This document shows, piece after piece, positions 46,399 to 54,106 of a stretch of 64,000 nucleotides of DNA. Origin of the DNA: Chloroflexi bacterium HGW-Chloroflexi-2 (GTDB lineage Bacteria > Chloroflexota > Anaerolineae > Anaerolineales > Anaerolineaceae); assembly GCA_002840735.1 (NCBI GenBank), contig PHBY01000010.1:1-64000 (forward strand), written 5' to 3'. The position numbers and the translations under genes were made by a program. The notes beneath the pieces were generated by a model. That model saw nothing but the letters and a program-made list of their open reading frames with translations. It did no database searches and was not told the DNA's origin. Numbering within the stretch: the first letter of the stretch is position 1; each line of letters opens with the position of its first letter.

Positions 46399-47274
46399 CT
46401 ACTTCTTTGCCTGTTGGACAGCATCAATGAGAGCACGGCGAACCAAAACATGAACGAGATTGCGGCGATATTCTTCTGTTCCATGAATATCGGTACCTGG
46501 ATCACATTCATTTTTCGCCACATAAGCTGCTACTTCTTCAATAGCTTCCGCTGTGGGTACCTGCCCGGCCAACACCTGATTGGGTTTACTGGCGAGAAGA
46601 GCTGACTCACCAACGCTGAATAATGCAACGCGTGCTTCTTTTACTCTGTCTGACCCATCTAATGTTACTGTACTGATCACTGCTGCCTGTGCATAGCCAC
46701 CTTTTTGACGGGATACTTGCTGATAACTGGCGCCAGTGCGCGGTGCCATGGGGGGTAACACTACCTCAGCCAACATCTCTTCTGGTTCCAAAACAGTCAT
46801 GAAAGGTCCAATAAAGAAATCAGTCGCTTTCACCCAGCGTTCACCAGATTTGGATAATACTTTCAAATTAGCATCCAACAATAAGATTGCTGCCGGTAAT
46901 TGAGCTGCTGGATCTGCGTGCGCAATTGCACCACCAAATGTGCCACGATTGCGAATTTGTTTATGTGCGATATGTTTGATTGTATTGACCAATATCGGGA
47001 ATCGTTCGTTAACCAAAATATCATCTTCCACAACACTGTCGCGAGTCATGGTACCAATAGCCAGACCGCCATCAGCGGTAGGCTTAATATAAGATAATTC
47101 CTTGACCTTATTCAGATCTACCAACGCTGTAGGCCGAGCCATGCGAAAATTCATCGCAGGAATCAGGCTTTGCCCACCAGCCAGCACCTTGCCAGAATAT
47201 CCAAGTTCTGTTAATTTATCCAGAGCTTCTTCAACGCTGGTAGGAGCATAATAATCAAATGGAGCTGGCTTCAT
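46399..47274 (-). CDS. Molybdenum hydroxylase FAD-binding medium subunit
   Basis: 291 residues, typical for CoxM-like subunits. It begins KPAPFDYYAPTSVEEALDKL. FAD-contact motifs are AGGQSLIPAMNFRMARP (about 32-48) and GTFGGAIAHADPAAQLPA. It carries the FAD domain and CO-dehydrogenase C-terminal domain. First of the three hydroxylase subunits in transcription order (FAD, Fe-S, Mo). GGAGG precedes its ATG. Confidence 0.93.
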   Translation of the reverse strand: MKPAPFDYYAPTSVEEALDKLTELGYSGKVLAGGQSLIPAMNFRMARPTALVDLNKVKELSYIKPTADGGLAIGTMTRDSVVEDDILVNERFPILVNTIKHIAHKQIRNRGTFGGAIAHADPAAQLPAAILLLDANLKVLSKSGERWVKATDFFIGPFMTVLEPEEMLAEVVLPPMAPRTGASYQQVSRQKGGYAQAAVISTVTLDGSDRVKEARVALFSVGESALLASKPNQVLAGQVPTAEAIEEVAAYVAKNECDPGTDIHGTEEYRRNLVHVLVRRALIDAVQQAKK

Positions 47275-47727
47275 ATAGATTTTGCCTCCTGTAAAAATAA
47301 GTGAAAAATATCACACGAAAAGTCTGAAAAAAAAGGAAATGATTTCTGGATTGTAACTGTCTTACAACCCATCATCAGATTTTGTAAGATCGAACAGAAA
47401 TGAGGGTTACTTTGCAAATCTAATCTCTTCTGATTAATAGATTGAATAACCCTGAATTGAGATAATGCCTCCAATATGGGATTATCAGTCAGGTTTTCAT
47501 CAATATTAATGTTTAAGTTTATTGGAAGAGTTACTTTTTTCTGCATTCGATCATCAACGATTTTAGGGACAGAGTTGTTCTCAATTAAACAGAATTGACT
47601 GAGTTCGATTCGATTTGTGCATAAATCTAATCCATTTTATTTTTTGAGAACCTGCCACCACGATAATATTATGACTGCTACCCCTCAAAAAATCAAGTAC
47701 CTGAGGGGTAGCAAATCTTGAAAATCT
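47275..47727 (-). other. Intercistronic gap, no supported gene
   Basis: About 450 bases between the cyclase and the FAD subunit. A 91-codon - strand frame (47271-47546) has no ribosome-binding site and no recognisable features, so it is not called. The gap holds the hairpin at 47677-47712. Its size leaves room for an internal promoter, but none stands out. Confidence 0.4.
47677..47712 (-). terminator. Perfect 11-bp stem-loop after the cyclase gene
   Basis: GCTACCCCTCA, 14-base loop, TGAGGGGTAGC, 16 bases past the cyclase stop. There is no T run after it on the - strand. It may be a partial terminator or a stabilising hairpin that separates the first three genes from the hydroxylase genes. 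Confidence 0.6.
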
Positions 47728-49398
47728 TTATCCTTCTTTGAAGGCTACAAAACGACCCCACATGGACTCGATTTCCATACCTTTTTGCACGAAGCAACCG
47801 ATATAGTATCGCCCACTGGGTAAATCAGCCAAATCCAGACCAAGATTTTCTGCATGGACTATCTTTTTCGGGAAAAGGTTAAGATGCATATCCTGGTAGT
47901 ATTGGTCTAGTGGATACATTTCATCCCAATCTTTACCAAAATCTCTCTTCAACTTTTCATTGGCTTCTGCAAAAGTCTTGGGATGCCAGATACGTTGAAT
48001 GGTATTCATGGGGTGGTCAGCTGCCACACAATCGACACCAATCCATTTAATCTTCTTTTCGGCTGCCCATTCAGCAAAGTCTGGTGACGGACCTGGGTGT
48101 TTGATCATGTAACGAAATTCATCCGAATCAGGACTCTTCCAACCAAACTTATACCAACCTGTTTTGATAACCAGAATATCTCCTTCATGAACATCAACGA
48201 CTGATTCGATCATTGCAGGAGTATAAACACTGGAATTGCTCACAAGATGCGAAATATCTGCAACCACACCTGGACCAACCCACTCTTCTAAAGGAGTTTG
48301 TCCAATTGAGCGTCCATTGGGATAGAAGTGTTTTTCTCCATCCATATGGGTAGCCAGGTGAATCGATGCATTACAAATAGACCCATTTCTTGCCATGCCA
48401 TAATGCGCTCCACCAACACGTTTGAAATACTTCACAGACAAGGGTTCATAGTTCGCCCACTGAGGTGACTGAACACTGAATGGAACAGTCATGTCAACCA
48501 TGCCAGCTTTTTCCATCTCAGCGAAAAACTCATCTTCCGGCATCCATTCAGGAGCCTGATATGCAGCTACACGTGCCCAGGCGGTTTCTACTTCCATATA
48601 AGGAATTGGTTGGCAGGTGATCCAGGCTCTCTGGTTCTTCAACTCATTGACCTGACCAACAATCGATTCCACAAAGAGAACGTGATTTTTGGGCATGATC
48701 ACATGGGTCATTTCATAATACCAATCCTGTGGATACATCTCATCCCAGGTTTTGCCATATTTTTCTTTTAATTTGGCTTCTGCTTTCTTGAATTCATTCT
48801 CATGCAGGCGACGAATGGGGGTATTCATGGGGTGCTCGATGGTACCACAATCAACACCAACCCATTTTAATTTCTTGTCCATAACCCATTGGAAAAATTC
48901 CGGGGATGGACCTGGGTGCCGTACAAGGAAACCGAATTCTTTGGATTCTACGCCACCTTGCGCTTTTGGATTGACTACATCGGGTCTATCCCAGGAATAA
49001 CGGTTATATCCAGTATTAATGATCAAAACATCGCCTTCTTTAACGTCAACGACTTTTTCAATCATTTCCGGCGTGTAAATGCTGTAGTCTTCAACCATTT
49101 CGGAGATATCAGCCACCACCCCCACGCCACTTAATGCTTTCAAAGGAATATCAGCAATCGCACGGCCACCCGAATGGTAGGCTGTTTCACCCACCAGGTG
49201 AGTACCGACTGTGTTACTCCAGTTGAGGATCTGACCATTTGCCCCAGCCCCACCACCAAATGCACCGGTAACACGCTTAAAGAAATGTACCTCTAAAGCT
49301 TTGTCTCCGGGAAATGGGGGTGTGAAAATGCTGCAGTCCTGAGTCAGATCATACAATTTGGCTTCCGCCATCATCTTAATAAATTTTTCACGATCCAT
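47728..49398 (-). CDS. Double-domain cyclase/hydrolase (kynurenine formamidase-like), one site degenerate
   Basis: 556 residues from ATG 49398; the ATG at 49410 is part of the GGAGGG site that serves it. Two tandem cyclase-family domains (about 1-255 and 285-550) share VVADIS, YTPEMIE/YTPAMIE, GDVLIINTG/GDILVIKTG and WVGVDCGTIEHPMN/WIGVDCVAADHPMN. Family enzymes open rings or cleave amides using a metal bound by an HxxxHxDxxxH-type motif. Domain 2 keeps it (HLATHMDGEKH). In domain 1 the matching stretch (TVGTHLVGE) has lost the first His and the Asp, so it is probably not catalytic. In the operon it could open the ring made by the hydroxylase. The substrate is unknown. Confidence 0.85.
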   Translation of the reverse strand: MDREKFIKMMAEAKLYDLTQDCSIFTPPFPGDKALEVHFFKRVTGAFGGGAGANGQILNWSNTVGTHLVGETAYHSGGRAIADIPLKALSGVGVVADISEMVEDYSIYTPEMIEKVVDVKEGDVLIINTGYNRYSWDRPDVVNPKAQGGVESKEFGFLVRHPGPSPEFFQWVMDKKLKWVGVDCGTIEHPMNTPIRRLHENEFKKAEAKLKEKYGKTWDEMYPQDWYYEMTHVIMPKNHVLFVESIVGQVNELKNQRAWITCQPIPYMEVETAWARVAAYQAPEWMPEDEFFAEMEKAGMVDMTVPFSVQSPQWANYEPLSVKYFKRVGGAHYGMARNGSICNASIHLATHMDGEKHFYPNGRSIGQTPLEEWVGPGVVADISHLVSNSSVYTPAMIESVVDVHEGDILVIKTGWYKFGWKSPDSDEFRYMIKHPGPSPDFAEWAAEKKIKWIGVDCVAADHPMNTIQRIWHPKTFAEANEKLKRDFGKDWDEMYPLDQYYQDMHLNLFPKKIVHAENLGLDLADLPSGRYYIGCFVQKGMEIESMWGRFVAFKEG

Positions 49399-49451
49399 TG
49401 TTCCCTCCATATAAGTTAAGAATAAAATTTGTGTAACCTTAAAGGTTCAAA

Positions 49452-49485
49452 TGGTTATTCCGCAAAACTTTCTGCGAGATAACCA
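49452..49485 (-). repeat. Intercistronic hairpin between DUF1116 and cyclase genes
   Basis: TGGTTAT...CGCA, eight-base loop, TGCG...ATAACCA, with a small internal loop. It lies directly after the DUF1116 stop (49496), another stem-loop at a gene boundary of this operon. Confidence 0.5.
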
Positions 49486-49495
49486 ATCAACTTCG

Positions 49496-50743
49496 TTATA
49501 TGTCGTATTTTTCAGCAAATGCAACCAGCGCATCTTCGAAGCATTTCATCGGAGCACTGACAACACCGGCACCAACCTGACCAACACCCGGATCTTTGTG
49601 TGCCACACCGGTGTTGACGCGAGGTGGCATGTTGGTTTCAACAACTTTGCGAATATCTATACCGGTTGGAGTCCCACGGAAATCCAGGAATGGGATATTG
49701 AAATGTTTATGTTCAGCTAATGTAATTTCATACATATCTAATGTAGTGTTGATTGCATCGCGAGGAGTTCCTCCGATAAAAGTTACCAATGCCGGGGCTG
49801 TTGCCATGGCAAAACCACCAAGACCAGCAGTTTCAATAATCACACTATCACCAATATCCGGGCAGGCATCATCATCGCCAAACCCGGGGAAATACAATGC
49901 TTTCACTTTGGGTGATGGTGCGGTGAACCATTGATCACCCAAGCCACTGACACGTATACCCCAATCGGTACCATTACGACCCATAACTGTCACAATGGTT
50001 GATCCTTCAATACCGTGTCCAGCTTCAGCCATCAACTTACAACCTGCCATTACTGGATTAAGCACTGCTAATGCGTTTTCTCCAAGGAATTTAATTACCT
50101 CAGATGTAATTTTTGGATCATCAGTAGTTTTAATAATGTAGGGAGATAACAAGTTGGTGTAGAGCAATGAAGCTGCATCAAGGCGGTTATGACCATCATC
50201 ACCCATGTGCAAAGCCTTGGCTAATAATGTGCGAATGTCCAAACCACCCATTTCTTTCAACGCACGGTCTACTGCAGGTCCAAGCACTTCATTGAGCCAT
50301 ATCATGCGATCAATAACTTCTTCACTGTACGCACCCATGCGCAAGACTTTACCTCGACCTTCATTTAAACCAGAGAAAGCTCTTTGTCCATTGCTCTTAT
50401 TTTCCACAATGTAAACCAACATCGAAGGCGAGATGATACCTGCCATTGGGCCACTGGATGAATGGTTGTTACAGGGCGCAAATTTAATTTCGCCACTTGC
50501 TAACAGAGTTTCAGCTTCTTCAACACTCTTGGCTCTTCCTTCTAAAAACATTGCGCCAATCATTCCACCACGTACCGGGCCAGACATGCGATCCCATGTA
50601 CAAGGAGGACCTGCATGCAAAAATAAATTATCATCCATACCTGGAATTACATCTTTTGCCCTTGCAACCCCAATTAATGTTGGTCTTGCTTCAAATATGG
50701 CATCAATTGCTTTTTGATTTGCCTGATCGATATTAATAGTCAT
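49496..50743 (-). CDS. DUF1116 protein (YlbE/AllG-like)
   Basis: 415 residues from ATG 50743 behind AGGAG; the in-frame TTG six bases earlier is too close to that site. Length and segments such as GPPCTWDRMSGPVRGGMIGA, NNHSSSGPMAGI, MGDDGHNRLDAASLL and NGTDWGIRVSG fit the DUF1116/YlbE family. In E. coli, YlbE (AllG), FdrA (AllF) and YlbF (AllH) together form the oxamate carbamoyltransferase of anaerobic allantoin use. Here it follows fdrA with a gap of about 45 bases, but no YlbF (DUF2877) is nearby. Function is inferred from partner conservation. Confidence 0.85.
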   Translation of the reverse strand: MTINIDQANQKAIDAIFEARPTLIGVARAKDVIPGMDDNLFLHAGPPCTWDRMSGPVRGGMIGAMFLEGRAKSVEEAETLLASGEIKFAPCNNHSSSGPMAGIISPSMLVYIVENKSNGQRAFSGLNEGRGKVLRMGAYSEEVIDRMIWLNEVLGPAVDRALKEMGGLDIRTLLAKALHMGDDGHNRLDAASLLYTNLLSPYIIKTTDDPKITSEVIKFLGENALAVLNPVMAGCKLMAEAGHGIEGSTIVTVMGRNGTDWGIRVSGLGDQWFTAPSPKVKALYFPGFGDDDACPDIGDSVIIETAGLGGFAMATAPALVTFIGGTPRDAINTTLDMYEITLAEHKHFNIPFLDFRGTPTGIDIRKVVETNMPPRVNTGVAHKDPGVGQVGAGVVSAPMKCFEDALVAFAEKYDI

Positions 50744-50789
50744 TTTCAACTCCTTTTCTCAGTATCAAATTTCTTCTAGAAAGCTATTC

Positions 50790-52517
50790 TTAGCTAAATT
50801 TCTTCATTCTTTCAAGAATGGATGCTAATTTTTCATTACCACCTGCAGGTGGTTTCCATTCCACATGGACGACCGGCACTTCTTGTTTGACCAGATCTTC
50901 AGCAAATGATTCAAGTCCGACATTGATGGCCATAAGTTCTTTATCCAGAGTCGATAAATCTACCGGTGTAAAGATATATTCATCCTCTGCTTTTTCATTC
51001 AAAGCTCGCAGGATACTGCCAGCGTAGCGAATGACTTCTTCATTGCTGGAAGAAACCCAGGCACCGGCTGCACGCATTTGCTCAATCTGATTATCCAGAT
51101 TTTGAGGATCTTCATCAGTACCGGTAGCAACCACCACAACTTCCAGATAACGACCCGCTTTTTCTGCTTCAGCTTTTGCTTTAGCAACGGCTGGTCCTAA
51201 TTCGCTGGCTGGGTCGGGATGTGAGCCGTATCCGATCACCACATCCAGCATGATGACTGCCACTTCAGGATCTTTGCTTTCTTCCAACAAACGCCGAATA
51301 CGCATTTCATTGTCCATCATGGGGTGTAAGCGGCCAACAGTAAATTCATCTTCACCCAGGTCAACAATACTGTGCTCTTCACTGGTTAATGAATCTTTGA
51401 GTTTATTTTCTTTGTTTATGGGGGCATTTGCCCAGACACGTCCAACATAATCTTCCAGTAGGAATTGAGCTTCATAGGCTAATGTGCCACCTGAGAAAAG
51501 ACCACGGAAATATTTCTGACCAGCTGCAAATTTTTCAACCGGTAAAACTGGGGCACTGGAAAGATCAGGCATTTTATTTGCCAATTCCACAGCTAAAGCA
51601 GCGGCATCATCCATACCGGTTGCGAACCATAAGTTGCCATCACGGCGCATAGAAGGTTTGCGGGCAATAAAATTGATTACGACTGGTTTATTGATCTTTC
51701 GCGCCTGACGGATTACCTTTTCGGCAATCTTTGCAGCCGGAGGTTTTGATACCAGTGTGATCACCTTTGTGCCTGGATCACGCGCCAGCACGTCCATAGC
51801 CATCAAGAAAGTAGCTGCACCAATAGGATCCTTCAAGTCGCGACCACCTGTTCCTATACCATGGGTAATACCGCTACCCAGTTGGTGAATGCGAGTGGTA
51901 ACCTGCTGTAATCCTGTGCCAGCAGCAGCTACCACCCCAATCGGTCCTTTACGAATTTTGTTCGCAAATCCCAGTCCATTTCCACTGATCATGGCGGTAC
52001 CACAATCAGGACCCATGACCAAAAGACCTTTTTCAGCGGCTTTGGCTTTTAAGGAAACTTCATCTTCCACGGAGACATTATCACTGAACAGAAAAACATG
52101 TTTTCCCAGATCCAGTGCCTGACGGGCAACGTTGGCTGCAAAGCGACCAGCGACGGAAATGAGAACCCAGCTGGCATCCGGTAACATTTCTGCTGCACTC
52201 GCCAGAGTTTTGGGACGATATTCCTGATCCACATTTGATTTTTTACGGGCTAATAATTCATCCACCTGACCAATTGCGCCTAAAGCAGTGTCCGCATCAG
52301 CAGCTCGAACCACGATAACAAGATCGTCTGACTTGGATGCCATTACTTCCGGTGTGACCAGATCAATATGAGCAAGAATTTCTTTATTTTCTTCGGTACC
52401 CATCACCACACCGGCATCATCAACACCATCCAGTAGAGCGAGGGAACGTTGCAGTTGCATTAGAACTGCGGAATCGAAATACGATCCGGATCTAATTTCT
52501 GCTCTTATAACAGCCAT
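50790..52517 (-). CDS. fdrA: FdrA family protein (AllF-like, succinyl-CoA-synthetase fold)
   Basis: 575 residues, close to E. coli FdrA. GGAGG lies seven bases before the ATG. It has an N-terminal beta-alpha domain, a CoA-ligase-like Rossmann region (VLISVAGRFAANVARQAL, GPDCGTAMISGNGLGFAN) and a second flavodoxin-like half (MLDVVIGYGSHPDPAS, VVVATGTDEDPQN). FdrA is the AllF part of oxamate carbamoyltransferase in E. coli, which yields carbamoyl phosphate. First gene of the - strand operon, with a promoter and GntR-type operator about 260 bases upstream. The role here may be transfer of a carbamoyl or other acyl group from a ring-opened product. Confidence 0.88.
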   Translation of the reverse strand: MAVIRAEIRSGSYFDSAVLMQLQRSLALLDGVDDAGVVMGTEENKEILAHIDLVTPEVMASKSDDLVIVVRAADADTALGAIGQVDELLARKKSNVDQEYRPKTLASAAEMLPDASWVLISVAGRFAANVARQALDLGKHVFLFSDNVSVEDEVSLKAKAAEKGLLVMGPDCGTAMISGNGLGFANKIRKGPIGVVAAAGTGLQQVTTRIHQLGSGITHGIGTGGRDLKDPIGAATFLMAMDVLARDPGTKVITLVSKPPAAKIAEKVIRQARKINKPVVINFIARKPSMRRDGNLWFATGMDDAAALAVELANKMPDLSSAPVLPVEKFAAGQKYFRGLFSGGTLAYEAQFLLEDYVGRVWANAPINKENKLKDSLTSEEHSIVDLGEDEFTVGRLHPMMDNEMRIRRLLEESKDPEVAVIMLDVVIGYGSHPDPASELGPAVAKAKAEAEKAGRYLEVVVVATGTDEDPQNLDNQIEQMRAAGAWVSSSNEEVIRYAGSILRALNEKAEDEYIFTPVDLSTLDKELMAINVGLESFAEDLVKQEVPVVHVEWKPPAGGNEKLASILERMKKFS

Positions 52518-52777
52518 ATTTCCACCTCCTATTTATTCACAGACAAAACCAGGCGAGTAGCTCTTTGCCATTCGCCATTTTGTTTCAATTCTGCTCGACA
52601 ATAAAATTTTCAGATCCATTAAAAAGTTGCCGTCATACAACTTACTCTGATAGGGTATTTTCACAGCAATTGCAGGAAGAACCGATAAGGGTCGGAAAAC
52701 ACCCAGGGACAATAAAAATCAATCAAATGATTGGTTTCAGGAAAACAGTCATTAATTGTCAATAGTCAGACAATTGT
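52518..52777 (-). promoter_or_regulatory. Long leader of the fdrA operon
   Basis: About 260 bases between the predicted transcription start and fdrA. A hairpin AAGTTG/CAACTT (52624-52643) followed by T residues could act as a weak attenuator. No known riboswitch class recognised. Confidence 0.3.
52763..52773 (-). promoter_or_regulatory. FadR/GntR-type operator at the fdrA promoter
   Basis: On the - strand TTGTCTGACTA, matching the TnGTCnGACnA pattern bound by FadR-subfamily GntR regulators. It lies just past the predicted transcription start, a repressing position. A larger perfect 7-bp inverted repeat (AATTGTC/GACAATT) overlaps it. Confidence 0.5.
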
Positions 52778-52783
52778 TCTTTC

Positions 52784-52812
52784 AGTATAGCAAATCCAGG
52801 GTTTAGAGTCAA
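52784..52812 (-). promoter_or_regulatory. Promoter of the fdrA operon
   Basis: On the - strand TTGACT, 17-base spacer, TATACT. TTGACTCTA and TTTGCTATACT are shared with the promoter at 53914-53942. Confidence 0.8.
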
Positions 52813-52813
52813 T

Positions 52814-52831
52814 TTGAGAAAAATTTCTCAA
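52814..52831. promoter_or_regulatory. Palindrome upstream of the fdrA promoter
   Basis: TTGAGAAA, two bases, TTTCTCAA, immediately upstream of the -35 box. A perfect 8-bp inverted repeat in an activator-like position. The binding protein is unknown. Confidence 0.45.
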
Positions 52832-52976
52832 TAGAACGAGTTTTTCTTTTTCTGTTTTTGCATCCAACTTTTTTCAACTTGTAAAAGTTCTACCGCTATT
52901 CTTCAGCTAACCGAGTTATCCTACGTTCCTTGATTTATTTAATTTAGCTATTCACCAATAAAAAAACTTACTACAA

Positions 52977-53003
52977 AAGGAAGGATCGAATTGACCCTTC
53001 CTT
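52977..53003 (-). terminator. Intrinsic terminator of the GNAT gene
   Basis: On the - strand AAGGAAGGGTC, five-base loop, GATCCTTCCTT, then TTTG, 15 bases past the stop at 53018. It separates the GNAT transcript from the fdrA operon. Confidence 0.8.
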
Positions 53004-53017
53004 AATAAAGAAATAAT

Positions 53018-53740
53018 TTAGAGATTGAGCTCCGGCATGCGCAATACTTCATTGGCTTTGCGAACTTCATCGGTTGGATTAAAGTCCATATCGTTACCAA
53101 TGTAATTGGGCAACCAATTCTTGAGGCTGGCATTCCATGAATCCTGATTGACCAAATAAATTCGTGCGCCGCCTAATTCATGCTGATACTGTGGCCAGGG
53201 TAAGGTTGGTTGCGCCATTGCCAGTCCAGCCATTCGCCATCCGTTATAGCTTTCAAACGTTGACCACCATTGTTGTGCTTTGCAGACTTCCAGCGCATAA
53301 TAGGTCTTGGCATAATACATTGCCCAACCCACTTTTCCGCGACGAGAGAATGCCATGGTATGTAAGCTGATGGCTGTATCTTTATCCCAGAAACGACCAT
53401 TTGCAAAACCAACAAATTCACCATCGATTAAACCAAGCAAAGTGAAGGCATCTTTAATTCTTTTTCGTTTCACAGCTAAAATTTCACCATAAACCCGAAC
53501 GCCCACGATGTCATAAAAGTCTTTTTCTTCTTCCATCACAAGTTTCATGAAGTCAAGTAATTGGGGGATATCATCATCGGTCATCGCGCGGATGAACATG
53601 GTGCGGCCATCTTCTAACTTGAATGAAGAATCCTGCCAGGGTGGTAAATTCATTGGAGGTGCTTGCAGCAAACCTTCAATTTCGGCGACATCGATTGACA
53701 TCTTTTCAACTGATACTGGTACTGGGGGTGTTAATTTCAT
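53018..53740 (-). CDS. GNAT-like acetyltransferase, probably co-regulated with the fdrA operon
   Basis: 240 residues; AAGGAG lies nine bases before the ATG. A GNAT-like start (about 45-75: GRTMFIRAMTDDDIPQLLDF) is followed by LGLIDGEFVGFANGRF. The later part is unusual: rich in Trp and Tyr (WAMYYAKTYYALEV, WWSTFESYNGWRMAG), and the canonical acetyl-CoA loop is not obvious. It may be an acyltransferase with a divergent acceptor site or a relative that lost activity. It has its own promoter and terminator. That promoter and its GntR-type site match those of fdrA, so it likely serves the same pathway. Confidence 0.7.
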   Translation of the reverse strand: MKLTPPVPVSVEKMSIDVAEIEGLLQAPPMNLPPWQDSSFKLEDGRTMFIRAMTDDDIPQLLDFMKLVMEEEKDFYDIVGVRVYGEILAVKRKRIKDAFTLLGLIDGEFVGFANGRFWDKDTAISLHTMAFSRRGKVGWAMYYAKTYYALEVCKAQQWWSTFESYNGWRMAGLAMAQPTLPWPQYQHELGGARIYLVNQDSWNASLKNWLPNYIGNDMDFNPTDEVRKANEVLRMPELNL

Positions 53741-53907
53741 TTACAAACTCCTTAGACAATAATATTGGGGGACCCATTTTTTAACCTGAGTTTTTACTCC
53801 CGGTTAGCTGACAATAAAATACCCGACGTGATTTTGTATAACGACGGGGTGTGCCAATAATCCTAAGATGTTTCACATCTCTTACAACGAATAATAATGT
53901 AAAGCAC
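53741..53907 (-). promoter_or_regulatory. Structured leader of the GNAT gene
   Basis: About 165 bases of predicted transcript with several hairpin-forming stretches: AGATGT/ACATCT near 53865-53880, CCCG-CGT/ACG-CGGG near 53820-53850, and AACC-GAGT/ACTC-GGTT near 53780-53806. None matches a riboswitch class I know. Confidence 0.35.
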
Positions 53908-53913
53908 TCTATT

Positions 53914-53942
53914 AGTATAGCAAACCTAAAAAGTAGAGTCAA
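53914..53942 (-). promoter_or_regulatory. Promoter of the GNAT gene, twin of the fdrA promoter
   Basis: On the - strand TTGACT, 17-base spacer, TATACT. The TTGACTCTA start and TTTGC just before the -10 are identical to the fdrA promoter. Confidence 0.8.
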
Positions 53943-53948
53943 TAATAT

Positions 53949-53959
53949 TTGTCCGACAA
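53949..53959. promoter_or_regulatory. FadR/GntR-type operator upstream of the GNAT promoter
   Basis: TTGTCCGACAA, an 11-base palindrome fitting TnGTCnGACnA, six bases upstream of the -35 box. Confidence 0.5.
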
Positions 53960-54032
53960 TTACATGATTTTTGGACTTATTTACTCATCAATTCGTAATA
54001 ATATATTTTGTCCTTTCAATAATTAGCGGTCA

Positions 54033-54071
54033 GGGTGTTTTTGGCGTGCGGACGCACGCACAAAAACACCC
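54033..54071 (-). terminator. Long stem-loop downstream of the DsbA-like gene
   Basis: GGGTGTTTTTG-GCGTGC pairs with GCACGC-CAAAAACACCC with one bulged base, giving about 17 pairs and a tiny loop. It lies 36 bases past the - strand stop at 54107. No T run follows on that strand. Probable terminator or extragenic palindrome. Confidence 0.6.
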
Positions 54072-54106
54072 GTTTGCCTCGATTTATTGAGACGATACAA
54101 TATTTT

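Noticed and set aside
43542-47274. Calling the hydroxylase a CO dehydrogenase (coxMSL)
   Set aside because: The large subunit lacks the CO-specific AYRCSFR loop; only the wider family is supported.
47271-47546. 91-codon - strand frame before the FAD subunit
   Set aside because: No ribosome-binding site, it overlaps the start of a certain gene, and the composition looks non-coding.
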